Shown here piece after piece: positions 32,607 to 44,485 of a stretch of 64,000 bases of DNA. The position numbers were made by a program, and so were the translations under genes. The stretch is from Notospermus geniculatus (taxonomy: Eukaryota; Nemertea; Pilidiophora; Heteronemertea; Lineidae): assembly GCA_002633025.1 (NCBI GenBank), contig NMRB01000499.1, forward strand, positions 261,749-325,748, written 5' to 3'. Within the stretch, counting starts at the first letter, position 1. Every line of letters starts with the position of its first letter. The notes beneath the pieces were generated by a model, which worked only from the letters and a program-made list of their open reading frames with translations, did no database searches and was not told the DNA's origin.

Positions 32607-32948
32607 GAGATAGACCCTGCTGTCAAACGGCCCATTCAGACACCCTTGTAATCAGATACCCTCCCTGATTACATCATCTCGGCACCAAGGCTTGGTAAAC
32701 TAGCACCCTCCCACGGATTAATCACATACCACCCACCCCTCCGCCAGATTCTGCGCCCTGCAGCCTCTGGGCCTCCGTCAGGTTCGGCGCTTTCACTGCA
32801 GTGGTGACCTTCGGAACTACGTGAAGTATGCAATCTGGGCAGGTTTGGCCGCGCTGTGTGTCACTACTGTCGCTGTTCATCTTCTTTCTAGGTTTCTACC
32901 ACCAACCATGCCGATGACACCATCAGACAGATCCTGCCGTACCTAGGC

Positions 32949-35336
32949 ATGGGGATTGAACCCCTCTTCAATATCCTGTTGAGTATCATCCTCATCATCC
33001 TCCCTGCATTGCTCCCCAAAGAATCCCCAATCACGGAATGGTCCAAGGAAACCTTCCCCAACCCTCACCGACATGTCTACGACTGTGGCCAGAGAGGAAG
33101 AAGATCAAACGTCTGCGACCCTAATGGAATCATTTCATATGATGAAGGTAAGGTAAACATGTGAGCGCCCCCTGGCGATGTCACATGACACTACGTTGAC
33201 AAATCCTCAGTTTTTTGGGAATTAAGACAAGTCTGAAAGAAATTGGAAAAAAGATGGCGAGAAACTCAATTACCGCCTCATTACGCAAAAGAATGCAGGC
33301 CAGGGTGTTTATCACCAACTTATCCTTGTGTTCAGCCCGTTAATTAGCTCTTCCCAGTCACGAGTTTGCCAATCGCTAGGCCTACAGTGACTTGTTCTTG
33401 TTTCAGCTGTCTCACTGGACCAGATGATTGACAGCCTTAAAGAGCTTCCCTGTCCTTGTGACGTGTGTCCGGGGGGTAAAAGAGGAGGCTACAGTATCGG
33501 TATAGCGTTCATGGCCAAACTCAAGTTTGAAGCAGAATACGAAGGGTAAGTCTTGCTCAGTTCAGCTCAGACCCTGCAGGCAGCAACCTCATTTTGATAT
33601 GCTCATTACACCGATCGGTTGGCATGAGAATCTAACTCTGACTTGTATTGCAAGTAAAATACACAACACATCGACATTTAATTGTGCCCAAATCTGTCGG
33701 TTGTCAGTTGATAGCGCCATCTTTGATGAATTAGTGACTACACTGATATAAGCCTAGCTAGCTGCCTATAGGTGCCTTTAAACGAAACAGACTGCATCAT
33801 GTAGGCCTACTGCATCATTTGCCAGATAGTTTCCGGTCACCAAATATCAAAATATGTGTCTTTTTGCCACGCTGTCTAGTTTAGAAATGTTGTAGCAGTG
33901 CACCAGATATTTCTCGATAATCTGTCATCGCTATGAAGAGATGAGATGAGCGTTATTACGCCATCGTTCGGTGTGAACGGTAACTTCGATTGGGAAGAAC
34001 GTTTCCGCGGGAAGTGGTTGTTGTAGACGTTCGTCTTGATCCCGATCTCTTAACGCTCTGTTGACAGCCATCAGTGTGTTTCTCTTCTGAATCTTCCCAG
34101 GTCGCCGATAACGAACAAACAGCGGATGTTGCAGGTCGAACAGTTTGCAGTCTACCTCCGAGACAAACGTTGGAATTTTGGCATTTGTAACAATGACGTC
34201 ATCATCGTTATCGTCAATGATCTGGGAATTGTAAGTTATTTGTGGTTGTTTTCTTCATGGAATCTTCCAAGCGAGGGCCGCTGCCGTCTGCCTGTTATCA
34301 CCAGTTTTCACTCTCGTGGAGGAGTTATTACATCTCCTCAGCATTCAGTTCTGATGGTGACTTTCCTGCCGTTAGAGGCCGCCTGTTAGCGGTCCTAGAA
34401 CGTCGCAAAATTTGACGTCATAGACGTAAGGGCGTCCTCATCATTATCGATGACGTCGTGGCGTGCATTTTTTCTCTGTGACGTCAAGTTTCGTTACGGC
34501 AGTAAAGCCTCCCTTTCCTACATTCGGTTCCACAGCAAGCGTTATGATAGCCCTTCTTCAGCATGTATATTATCGACACTGAATATCAACGGGCGCGGGC
34601 CCATCTCGTGGGTCGAGTGGTGGCCAAATCTCAGGAATCTCTACACTGCGCGGGGAGTGTACATTACCCTTTGATACCTTTACAGGTATATGTCTCGACC
34701 GGGTCAATCGCCAGGTATAAAGTGACGAACCAATGTCTTGCTGAGTCAAATTCTGAAGCAGAACCCGCCTTCAAGGCGAGGAACTATACGCAAGGCTTGA
34801 AGCAACTGCTTCGACATTTCAAGTAAGTCCTGGTGTTCAGGTTGTGTTTCTTTAAACATCTTGTACTGGTACGAGCTACCAGTGGGGGCCATATTGAAAG
34901 ATACTAAAGTATGTTGAACAAAATGATTTAAACTGTTGTTTTCCCGAACACTTTCCTGAGATAAGACAATCTCCTTCGAGGAGAGTCGTATCTAAACTGT
35001 TGTGTTTCTTGCAGGCAGTATTTCACGATAGGGGGTCCGTGTACGGCCGGATCAGGCGACAAGGATGACTGGCCGATAGAAGCTATCGTTGGAGTTGTCA
35101 CTGGAACCTGTGTGTTCTTCATCGTGTGTTGTGTGACGCTGACTAGATTCTGTTCTGGGGCTGGAGCGGCGGGAGGCGGCGGCTCTCACAGGCATCATTA
35201 CAGCGCCTATAACAGGGGCCAAAAGGAACAAAAGGAGGGATTTCAGACAAAGGTGTTTGAGGCGGATAATGTTCTCATCGACGCAATGATTGAGGAGCAA
35301 GAAAACGAAACACGCAGTAAAGATCACATGGTGTGA
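32949..35336 (+). CDS. MOLO-1-like TPM-domain single-pass membrane protein
   Basis: Five exons: 32949-33147, 33407-33545, 34101-34230, 34686-34822 and 35015-35336, all with GT-AG borders and compatible phases (1, 2, 0, 2), giving 308 residues. The start is ATG at 32949, followed by a signal-peptide-like stretch (residues about 5-23, NILLSIILIILPALLP). Residues 35-205 fit the TPM-domain layout seen in MOLO-1, an accessory subunit of nematode levamisole receptors: HVYDCGQR start, a cysteine-rich insertion (CPCDVC), YSIGIAFMAKLKFE, WNFGICNNDVIIVIVND, and an ARNYTQGLKQLLRHF helix. A transmembrane helix (about 223-245, IEAIVGVVTGTCVFFIVCC) is followed by a Gly/His-rich and charged cytoplasmic tail. 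An acceptor-like TTTCTAG at 32891 may belong to a 5' UTR intron. The polyadenylation signal is at 36299. A MITE-2 copy sits in intron 3. Role in receptor modulation is inferred from family only. Confidence 0.85.
34364..34510. repeat. MITE-2 copy in intron 3 of the MOLO-1-like gene
   Basis: CTGCCGTTAGAGGCCGCC at the left and TTACGGCAGTAAAG at the right, with an internal GCGGTCCTAGAACGTC as in 2605-2775. Confidence 0.75.
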
Positions 35337-35450
35337 TCACCCGATCACATCGTGTGACGTGGTGATCACACGATCACCCGATCACATGGTGTGGTGTGAT
35401 CACCCGATCACATGGTGTGATCGCCCGATCACATGGTGTGATCGCCTGCT
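35325..35450. repeat. GATCAC/GTGATC palindromic repeats across the stop codon and 3' UTR
   Basis: Units of gatcacatggtgtgatc and cgatcaccc repeat from the last codons of the MOLO-1-like gene into the 3' UTR. Each unit is self-complementary. The array is repeated unchanged in the duplicate (36787-36912). Confidence 0.8.
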
Positions 35451-35808
35451 GTTTACCGATCGCCGTATCTCCCCCTGCAGTCTGAATGATCAGAATTAAA
35501 CGATGGAAATCGCTGAACTCACGTCAAACATTTCTAACAATCGGTTTGTCGTCTGCTGATAACGCCTCAGGAGACGGACGCACGGAGCAGCCGACGATTC
35601 GAATTCGAATCAAATATTTTTCTGGAAATGGATATATTTTGTCGGAGTTATATTTTTCATTGCAAAGGATTATGATTAGTTTGATTTTCATGAGTTAGTT
35701 ATTAGTACGCACATGCCGCACTTGGCTGTGGTCGCGTTCTCTACACGTAGAGGCATCATGCCTGATTACACTATCTGCGGCGGTCTTCAAATTGACTGTA
35801 AGGACAAT

Positions 35809-35975
35809 AGGAGCAGTCAGCCGCGCATATTGCTAACAGATGGCAGCACAGTCTTAGCGGACCAAATGCACAGGAAATCTATTATGATCGCTGCTCGATC
35901 GATAATGACTGGGTCCGCTAGATGCATTGAATTGGGCCCTAGTGACACCTAGTGGTCAACTCGCTGACAGCTCCT
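35809..35975. mobile_element. 167-bp MITE absent from the duplicate copy
   Basis: The ends AGGAGCAGTCAG and CTGACAGCTCCT are inverted repeats, flanked by AT (35807-35808 and 35976-35977). The duplicate reads aaggacaattccctgttc with no insertion near 37262. Same family as 25583-25749. Confidence 0.9.
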
Positions 35976-36298
35976 ATTCCCTGTTCTACAGGGTCTAACT
36001 CTACAGTCAAGGCCCAATTCTATATTGTTTATCTGTAATTTCTGTACAACAACAGTACGTATACGTGTTTGCTGTTAGACTAACCTCGCCAGTTTGTGTT
36101 AACGTTGATCATCATTTTAATACTAAGTTTTATATGTCTAGTCATCAAAATTGAGTCCATATAGAACATAGCCGTTAATATTGAGTCCATGTCGATTATA
36201 AATGTTGTACATAATGTACTGTGTATCATAGATACATGTATGATATAATTTGCCTTTTTCATATTAGAGAATATGATTTGTTTCTAATCCCGTCCCCA

Positions 36299-36304
36299 AA
36301 TAAA
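36299..36304 (+). promoter_or_regulatory. Candidate polyadenylation signal
   Basis: AATAAA about 960 bases after the MOLO-1-like stop codon; the same signal is at 37591 in the duplicate. The long 3' UTR is inference. Confidence 0.4.
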
Positions 36305-36505
36305 CGACTAAGAACTGAAGAGGTCTCCACGTCCTTCTTTGACTCTCCTACGTCGAGTTGGACTCTGTTTTTGCAGCTCGGTCGGTTAAACTAGACTTTG
36401 AGGGGGGTCTATTCTGAATGCCCTGGTTAAAGGATACGAATGGAGTTCGTGTTTTTGCACCACAAGCATTGAAAAGAATGCGAAAATCGAGGATGTAATA
36501 CACTC

Positions 36506-36506
36506 N
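36506..36506. other. Single-base gap at a duplication edge
   Basis: One n. The sequence after it (acggccggatcagg) repeats 35044 onward. Confidence 0.95.
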
Positions 36507-37800
36507 ACGGCCGGATCAGGCGACAAGGATGACTGGCCGATAGAAGCTATCGTTGGAGTTGTCACTGGAACCTGTGTGTTCTTCATCGTGTGTTGTGTGA
36601 CGCTGACTAGATTCTGTTCTGGGGCTGGAGCGGCGGGAGGCGGCGGCTCTCACAGGCATCATTACAGCGCCTATAACAGGGGCCAAAAGGAACAAAAGGA
36701 GGGATTTCAGACAAAGGTGTTTGAGGCGGATAATGTTCTCATCGACGCAATGATTGAGGAGCAAGAAAACGAAACACGCAGTAAAGATCACATGGTGTGA
36801 TCACCCGATCACATCGTGTGACGTGGTGATCACACGATCACCCGATCACATGGTGTGGTGTGATCACCCGATCACATGGTGTGATCGCCCGATCACATGG
36901 TGTGATCGCCTGCTGTTTACCGATCGCCGTATCTCCCCCTGCAATCTGAATGATCAGAATTAAACGATGGAAATCGCTGAACTCACGTCAAACATTTCTA
37001 ACAATCGGTTTGTCGTCTGCTGATAACGCCTCAGGAGACGGACGCACGGAACAGCCGACGATTCGAATTCGAATCAAATATTTTTCTGGAAATGGATATA
37101 TTTTGTCGGAGTTATATTTTTCATTGCAAAGGATTATGATTAGTTTGATTTTCATGAGTTAGTTATTAGTACGCACATGCCGCACTTGGCTGTGGTCGCG
37201 TTCTCTACACATAGAGGCATGATGCCTGATTATATCTGCGGCGGTCTTCAAATTGACTGTAAGGACAATTCCCTGTTCTACAGGGTCTAACTCTACAGTC
37301 AAGGCCCAATTCTATATTGTTTATCTGTAATTTCTGTACAACAACAGTACGTATACGTGTTTGCTGTTAGACTAACCTCGCCAGTTTGTGTTAAAGTTGA
37401 TCATCATTTTAATACTACGTTTTATATGTCTAGTCATCAATATTGAGTCCATATAGAACATAGCCGTTAATATTGAGTCCATGTCGATTATAAATGTTGT
37501 ACATAATGTACTGTGTATCATAGATACATGTATGATATAATTTGCCTTTTTCATATTAGAGAATATGATTTGTTTCTAATCCCGTCCCCAAATAAACGAC
37601 TAAGAACTGAAGAGGTCTCCACGTCCTTCTTTGACTCTCCTACGTCGAGTTGGACTCTGTTTTTGCAGCTCGGTCGGTTAAACTAGACTTTGAGGGGGGT
37701 CTATTCTGAATGCCCTGGTTAAAGGATACGAATGGAGTTCGTGTTTTTGCACCACAAGCATTGAAAAGAATGCGAAAATCGAGGATGTAATACACTCCAA
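36507..37800 (+). pseudogene. Duplicate of the MOLO-1-like terminal exon and 3' region (probable second haplotype)
   Basis: Near-identical to 35044-36505, lacking only the 167-bp MITE and showing scattered substitutions (for example cagtctg to caatctg). The coding part 36507-36800 starts in mid-exon directly after the n, so it is incomplete here. A contig from the other haplotype is the simplest explanation. Confidence 0.8.
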
Positions 37801-38433
37801 CACTTACATTTGTGTTTATTTACACGAATAATAGTTAAAATTTACCATCAAAAGGCTTCAATTAGAAAACGTGCACTGTCCTTTCCTCCTCAGTGGCACA
37901 CCACGAAAGAGATGAATCTCTCTTTTACCGTATTTTCAATCCGCCTTTCCTGTACAAAGACGCCCCGACGACTCGTCTCCATTTTGGTGAAATCCTTTAA
38001 AGTTCGTTTTGCACACTCTCATTGGTGGACTAAATACATTAGTAATTCGTGAGTTATTCAGTGTAATAAATCGAAATATTACATTGAATAAATCGGATTT
38101 TTGTCCCCTGCGGCCTACGACAGACGCTCGTTTCAGGATGAAGCATCCTAATGTTGATAGAGCGGCGTCACACAAAGAGGGAATTCTCGTCAGATACTGC
38201 AGATCGTCCAGCAGACATTACAAAAGTATTAATGATAAGGTATATATATAGTGTTGATCTATTTACATTAAATTATATTGATTTCAAGTCATATTAGTTA
38301 TCGTACATGACGTAAGATGTCGCCGGAGTGAAGAAATGCAGCCCAGTTCCCTATCGGCATCTTACAGGTTGCTGTCTGTCTGTCTATCGTCCAGTTCACC
38401 GACTGTACACATGTCATACATCTCTTCCTTTAA
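37800..38433. other. No gene seen
   Basis: Short open frames on both strands, no splice-supported exon and no clear repeat. Confidence 0.5.
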
Positions 38434-41400
38434 TCACCTCCAACTGCTCCATAAAGTCATCGATGTACTCAACGCAATCATCAGCCAATGATTAGTTACA
38501 TTCACTGCGGAGTTACACTCATCACGGTCACATGACAACATACAGCGAATTACAGGACTGCCTTCCATGTGATCATCTATGCAGTAGTTTCCTGGATCAT
38601 GTCGGCTGCAGTTTCTGTTTATCCTTCTGTATAAATCTGAAAAGAAAACAGTCAAATCAGATTTTGATGCTGTCTTTTGTAAAAGCGCACAGAGTATGAT
38701 CGTTTTGCAGGTTTTTAACAGTTAGGAACTGGCCGATGTGGTGGCTGCTACAGATTGAAAATAGGACACCGGCACGTAACACTTCCTCTCTCAATATTCT
38801 CGTCCTGCTCCTGCAACAACGAAGTTTCCACCTACCGGCTAACCGCACTACTTCTTTCGTACAATATTTATGGTCAGGTGACGGACAGATGACGGACGGC
38901 AGCATGTGAACACTGCTGTGGCAGGACTTATCACCCCCCTGGCGGTAGTAGTACGAACACACTTTGCAGGCCAAGCCTTCCACTGGAATGATATAAAGAG
39001 TCATGTATGGAGAGGCGGTGGGATTCGTCAACCATTGGCTATCAACAGAGAGATTTCAAAGATCAGCGCAGGAAAAGGCTATCATTCCAATTCCTCGGTG
39101 TGGCTTACTCGGCCCATCTCTAGGCCCTTGGCTACATGTTAAAAAGAAGATGACGACACAATCCGTTATTTTTCTATTTTATCGGTTTCTGATTGCCTCT
39201 GGCCTCACCATGATGCAATGCTAAAGAAAGTAAACCAAGAAAAATGGTTTTAGAAGATCACATTTCCACCCACACATTTACAGATATTCAGCTGGTTAAA
39301 TATCTTAACTTGTGAGAAGCATCATGTTTAAAACAGACATGAGCCCTGGGTTTGCAATAAAGGATAAAAATGACACGAAATAAGGTATGAACAACGAAAT
39401 GAATCATAGCAAGGCACCTGCTTCAATACTGAGAAATGAGAGGTAAGTTTTGATACCAGATTTTGATGTCGGCGTTCCAGTCATCAGATATGGTATCGCC
39501 AAGTTGCCATGGATCAAGAGGAATAGTTCCTAGTTGCCATGGATCAAACAGGGGAACAGTTCCTAGTTGCCATGGATCAGACACGGGAACAGTTCCTAGT
39601 TGCCATGGATCAGACAGGGGAACAGTTCCTAGTTGCCATGGATCAGACACGGGAACAGTTCCTAGTTGCCATGGATCAGACAGGGAAACAGTCCCAAGTT
39701 GCCATGGATCAGATATTTGTCAATTACGCCACCGAGTTGTTCACTTCCGGCACTTCCGGCAAGCTTTCCTCACTGTAAAAACGAATGGGCTCGAGAGACT
39801 CGTGATTTTGTCCACTACCTGAACACATGGGTTTGAAATGTGTTCAATGGAGAATGGGTCCATGGTGCCCAGAATATTTGTTCTTCGAGCCTGAAACGGA
39901 CAGGTCTATAGGTTCCAGTAACCCATAATGAGAGTTTCATAGGCCACTTTGGCCCATCTACGAATGCTACCGTGGGGTGTTGGCACCCATGAGCAGCAAT
40001 AGTAGATGGGCCAAAGTGACCTGTGAAACTGATCATTATGGGTTACTGGAACCTAAGGACCTCCTCGTTTCAGGTTCGAAGAACAAATATTCTGGGTACC
40101 ATGGACCCATTCTCATCTCAAACCCACGTGCCCAGGTAGTGGACAAAATCATGGGTCTCTCGAGCCCATTGGTTTTTACAGTGCTTCTTTCACGCAAGTG
40201 ATGCACTGATTTCGACAGAAGTATTTCGGTCAGTGTTCCTCTGAAACTGCAAGATAGGCAGATGCGAGGTAGACCTATCCCGTTCCAGATGTACGATTCC
40301 GACAATTCCCCCACTCTTGGCCTCCCAAGTCGTACCATTGCTCCGTGTATTTCATTACCAATGTAGGCTACTTAGTAGTTCATGTTTTTCTCTGATAGCG
40401 TGCTGCGTAAGCGCCTTCCTTCCACACGCGTTCATCGTAAACGGTCGATGATGTAAAGCTTTTGTTCGACTTGACAGAAATCACACTGGCTCAGCGATGA
40501 CAGGAAATTATTGGAATTGTCTCCAAAGCCAACGTTTGAAAGAAGGAAGCCACATTCGTGATCAGATGCCACACAAAGAGACGGACGTCTGCCTGCTTCA
40601 GCGGTCAGAGAGTTTCTGATATGTTGAAGATCGCCCGTGTTTGCTCCTGTCTTCGTTCTCTTTGTTGATTTGTACAAATCCTGGGTCGATCTGCGCTCCA
40701 AATATTCTGGCAACCACCTGCCTACTGAATGAAACAAGGTACAGGAAGAAAGAGGCTTCTGGGACCATCGTTAGTAGCTTGATAACCGTTTATAGAGTGT
40801 TACCTCGTGAGACATTTCGAGGCCATGAGTCTCCCGGCCGAAACCCTCCATCCCCGCCTGGTTTTAGCGGCATTCTTGGCTCAGGAATCATGGCTCTGTC
40901 AGGATGTGATCATCAGCCGCCATGACGGCGGTAAATCTGATCTAGGATGTTATTATTGGGCAAATGGGAAATATCCGCAACTAAGAATCTCCGCGCATGA
41001 TTTTCGCCTGGATTGGGGTATCCCCTGACATATCATAGAGCTCTATTGACTAAATAAATGCTACCATAACCCCTTGTTTATGAGCTATTAATGGTTGGAT
41101 TGGTGATTCAAAGAAATCAATATGACAGCGTTTCTCCCGGGGATGTGAACCAAGTTGACTCCGGGGTATAAACAACTGGAGACTGGTATCTCTGCTCGGC
41201 TATCAGCAAGACTGAAATCAACATGACGGGTACGAATGCTACGGCACTAACGCGGTCGTCTCTTTCATGGCAATGAGGGAGGAACTACGGCACTGGGAGG
41301 CGCTGTGAGCGGTTGTACCTTTTTTCGACGTCTCGTCCGTGTTGCACTGCGTCAACGACGTCGTGACGCGACGCCATTACGTTGCTTTGCACTGTTTTTG

Positions 41401-43994
41401 ACGTCTTCGATACAACCGCTCGCAGCGCCGCCCTGTCGGGATGAAAAGTTATGCGGGTTCCTCATGTTGACATAGGGTAGTTTGAACATCCGTTTGCCTT
41501 TTCTTAACCAAAGACTCTTCTTTCTTGACAACATCAAGACCACCCATTCCTTCCCTCACCACTCACTGCTCCCTTCACAAATCACTGATTGCTTTAACTA
41601 AGAAAACATAAAGCAATTTATTTCAATCTCGCGTTGCTTGTTACCAGGGAATCCACTCGAATTCCACGGCTAATTAGACCAGCAACGCAGCAGACGACAG
41701 CAAACGTGGTCCTCATGTGAATCGTGTTGATGACTATCAGAGTGTGATTACNNNNNNNNNNNNNNNNNNNNNNNNNNNNNNNNNNNNNNNNNNNNNNNNN
41801 NNNNNNNNNNNNNNNNNNNNNNNNNNNNNNNNNNNNNNNNNNNNNNNNNNNNNNNNNNNNNNNNNNNNNNNNNNNNNNNNNNNNNNNNNNNNNNNNNNNN
41901 NNNNNNNNNNNNNNNNNNNNNNGCTTTGTAAAAACCACATAAGTTCCCTTCCGCTCTGTAACTTTGGAACGACTGAAAATTTTGGGTTGATATTTGGTGG
42001 AGGGATGTATCATGGGCCAACGGTGTGTCGCGTCAAAGAATCGACCAAATCTGATTTTCAACTTTGCCACCAGGGGGCCAAAAAGCCGAATCACATAAAC
42101 TGTGATTGTGCTATTAATACTGAACGGAATCTTCAAAATACATGCCCGTCGGACTTGCACCCGGGGCGACGGGGGACGTTCAATGCTGTGCTTTTCTTAA
42201 CCAAAGACTTCTTTCTTGACAATATCAAGACCACCCATTTCTTCCCTCACCACTCACTGCTCTCTTCACAATTATCACTGATTGCTTTAACTAAGAAAAC
42301 ATAAAGCAATTTATTTCAATCTCGCGTTGCTTGTTACCAGGGAATCCACTCGAATTCCACGGCTAATTAGACCAGCAACGCAGCAGACGACAGCAAACGT
42401 GGTCCTCATGTGAATCGTGTTGATGACTATCAGAGTGTGATTACTACAAAAGCAGCTTTACTTTTCCTCGAGCTTTTCCGGTATAAGACTGATTGACAGT
42501 TGTATCCTCGTGTCCTGATAAGGGCACATCGCACGACAACAGCATTATTGATTTGGACCCTCGCAACCGCGCCACAAATTGGTGATGTCGCTTTTTGATT
42601 CTTTGGGGATCTGTTTACTTGATCACGGACGGATCGAACGTCAGCACATCATTTTAATGGATTAGTCTGACAGATATATTGCGTTGTATCTGTTGGTTTA
42701 CGATCAATCTAGATGTTATTACCATACTTATCAAAGGATGGTATGGCTATGGCGTTGACATCAACCACAGACACACCTCCGTGCTGGCTCTCATTCTCAT
42801 CCCAATAAAACCATGACTCTGACTTTAATTCGATGTTCTGTGCGCATAATAAGTTTGTATAAAAATATCCACCGATGTTCGGCAGGGCAAATTGGTTTAC
42901 GATGCGACATCCTGCGTCTGCCATAAAAGCAAGCAAGGAAATGTTCTCAGCGGTTCATCAGAAACTCGATGTGATGTTTGAAACAATAGCTTTTGCCGTA
43001 GGTCCTCATCTATCTTAGCTTGCTCTGCAAATATCAATCTTTCCCAACTTATCTCTTGAAAAATTATAGCAAATATATAAAAGTTAGACAATGCGATCAT
43101 CTTTTAGAAAAATAAAACCTTTGAGGCATTATCTTCATAAATATTTAGCCTGCAAGTATTTGCGATGCAGAGAAGAAACAACGTCGACAAGCATCATCGG
43201 AAACATTTACAAACGCAATAAGTTTGTCTGACATTTAAAACCAACTCTTGGTTCAACAATCAACGTTCCTGCTTTATATTTCTATCTCAGACATGATGTC
43301 AGGCTGACATTACCTCTTACACCAGCAGGGTTTTAAACCCTGTTCTTAGACAGGGTCCTGTGATTCCTATATTGAGAAAGTGTCTGCGCCCATCTTAGCT
43401 TTCTTTCCATTCCATTAGATAAACAATGAATGACACTAATGGAAGGAAAATGATATTCCATATAAGGTAAGGATTGGCTGGCCTTTTCCCCGATTCACTG
43501 ACACACATCACATTCATATTGAGAGGAGGGCAGGCCACGGGGGATGAGAGACAACGAGCTGGTGAAGGACCGCTTGTTTATGTCAACAAACAATATGTAT
43601 ATTACTTGTAACAAACCGAACACGATGTGACGGAGTGGAGTGGCTGTAATATTGTGTGCTGATGTCAACAGACGTCTTATGAAACTAGGATTATGGCAGT
43701 CTGGTGAACTCGAGCTACACACACGGACGTTAAGACAGTTCTTTTCATCGTGTAATCCTCCAACAGGTTCTTTAAGAAAGTAAGACAAGTCTGGTCGCGA
43801 AAAGAACCGTTATCGAGCAGTCTGAGGCAAGAGGTAGCCTCTTCACTGTCGCCAGGCACATGATTAGTTGCTAACCATCGAGATAGCCAACCACTCACCA
43901 ACATCTTATTCAATTCTTTGAAAAAAGACTCACCTGTTGAGATTATGAATAGTGCAAAGGTAATCACGAGAATGATCGGATGTAGGAACTCCAT
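38434..43994 (-). CDS. Ly6/uPAR three-finger protein (first exon assignment tentative)
   Basis: Exon 3 (38434-38636) and exon 2 (38836-38982) are well supported: acceptors TTTTCAG and ATTCCAG, donor GTAGGT, phase 1 at both borders. Exon 2 gives GLACKVCSYYYRQ, DKSCH, VICPS and KYCTKEV; exon 3 gives RNCSRH, NYCIDD, RCMLSC and DECN. With exon 1 this is 136 residues and ten cysteines (26, 29, 41, 53, 61, 79, 88, 101, 105, 110), closing with the typical Cys-Asn. A weakly hydrophobic tail (NHWLMIALSTSMTLW) could be a GPI signal. Exon 1 (43934-43994) encodes a signal peptide, MEFLHPIILVITFALFIIST, with a GTGAGT donor in the matching phase. It is 5 kb away with other minus-strand exons between, so it may belong to another gene. 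Read without splicing, the same signal peptide continues open for 105 residues as a small secreted protein. Ly6 proteins act at the cell surface or as secreted ligands. Confidence 0.65.
39500..39715. repeat. 33-bp minisatellite, about 7 copies
   Basis: The unit agttgccatggatcagacac plus gggaacagttcct. Divisible by three, hence open frames on both strands that are not evidence of genes. It lies upstream of exon 2 of the Ly6-type gene, in its presumed intron. Confidence 0.9.
39771..40183. mobile_element. 413-bp foldback element
   Basis: The ends CACTGTAAAAAC and GTTTTTACAGTG are complementary, and nearly the whole element pairs (GGGCTCGAGAG, ATATTTGTTCTTCGA, GTTCCAGTAACCCATAATG and complements). 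There is no clear target duplication. Confidence 0.8.
40432..40700 (-). CDS. Possible exon, unrecognised
   Basis: A minus-strand frame after an acceptor-like TTCATTCAGTAGGCAG. One frame gives PSLCVASDHECGFLLSN and SLSQCDFCQVEQK to a stop at 40432. Another, phase 0, gives VVARIFGAQIDPGFVQINKE and stops sooner. The second would fit after the signal-peptide exon at 41645-41716 (also phase 0) to give a peptide of about 63 residues. I cannot decide between them. Confidence 0.2.
41275..41468. repeat. MITE-1 family copy
   Basis: AATGAGGGAGGAACTACGGC ... GGCGCTGTGAGCGGTTG on the left, ACAACCGCTCGCAGCGCC ... GGGTTCCTCAT on the right. Confidence 0.85.
41645..41716 (-). CDS. Candidate signal-peptide exon, first copy
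   Basis: ATG at 41716, 24 codons, then donor GTAACA. The peptide MRTTFAVVCCVAGLISRG has a signal-peptide profile. Repeated exactly at 42338-42409 across the N gap. The partner exon is uncertain (see 40432-40700). Confidence 0.3.
41752..41922. other. Assembly gap, 171 N
   Basis: A run of N. The about 255 bases before it are repeated at about 42193-42448 after it (cttttcttaaccaaagactc to gactatcagagtgtgattac), so the gap separates two near-identical segments. Confidence 0.95.
42338..42409 (-). CDS. Candidate signal-peptide exon, second copy
   Basis: Identical in coding content to 41645-41716. Probably the same exon on the other haplotype. Confidence 0.3.
42709..42917 (-). CDS. Unrecognised terminal exon
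   Basis: The minus-strand frame after acceptor TTTTATGGCAG (at 42918) encodes CRIVNQFALPNIGGYFYTNL, then KSESWFYWDENESQHGGVSV and a stop at 42709. It enters in phase 1. The strand pattern is globular, beta-rich and has no repeat character. I recognise no domain. Confidence 0.35.
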
Positions 43995-44284
43995 GTTGTA
44001 GTACAACCTGAATGAAGGCTTGATTAATGCAGTCCGCGATGGTTTCTTTGCCGAGACGAAGATTTCCCATCAGAAAACGATCTCGAGTTCGGTCCTTCGT
44101 TAGGAATGAGGGCGGATGATTGAGTGGCCATCATCGGTTGTTCAAATAATGGGTCCTGGAACGACATAAATGAGATAAAGTGTCGGGCATACTGGGCGAG
44201 GAGCGTCACAGAGGTTCCCTCCTCACCTGGCTGCCACAGAATTGTTTTACTTGACTGAGTATCAGTCAGATTCAGATTGGCCAA

Positions 44285-44485
44285 TGGGGAATCAGAAAAC
44301 AAAACCGCCACTGGGAGGCGCTGTGACCGAGAACCTCTTTTTTCGACGTCTCGTCCGTGTTGTACTGCTTCAATGACGTCGTGACACGACATCATTGCAT
44401 TGCTTTGCTCTGTTTTTAACGTCATTGGTACAACCGCTCGCAGCGCCGCCTTTCGGGATGAAAAGTCAAAGGGGTTCCTCATTAG
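44285..44485. repeat. MITE-1 family copy
   Basis: Left ACCGCCACTGGGAGGCGCTG; right CAACCGCTCGCAGCGCCGCC, ending GGGGTTCCTCATT. The core gtccgtgttgtactgc is diverged. Confidence 0.8.

Noticed and set aside
39463-39822. Repeat-rich open frames (DQTREQFLVAM-type)
   Set aside because: Product of a 33-bp tandem repeat; open on several frames.
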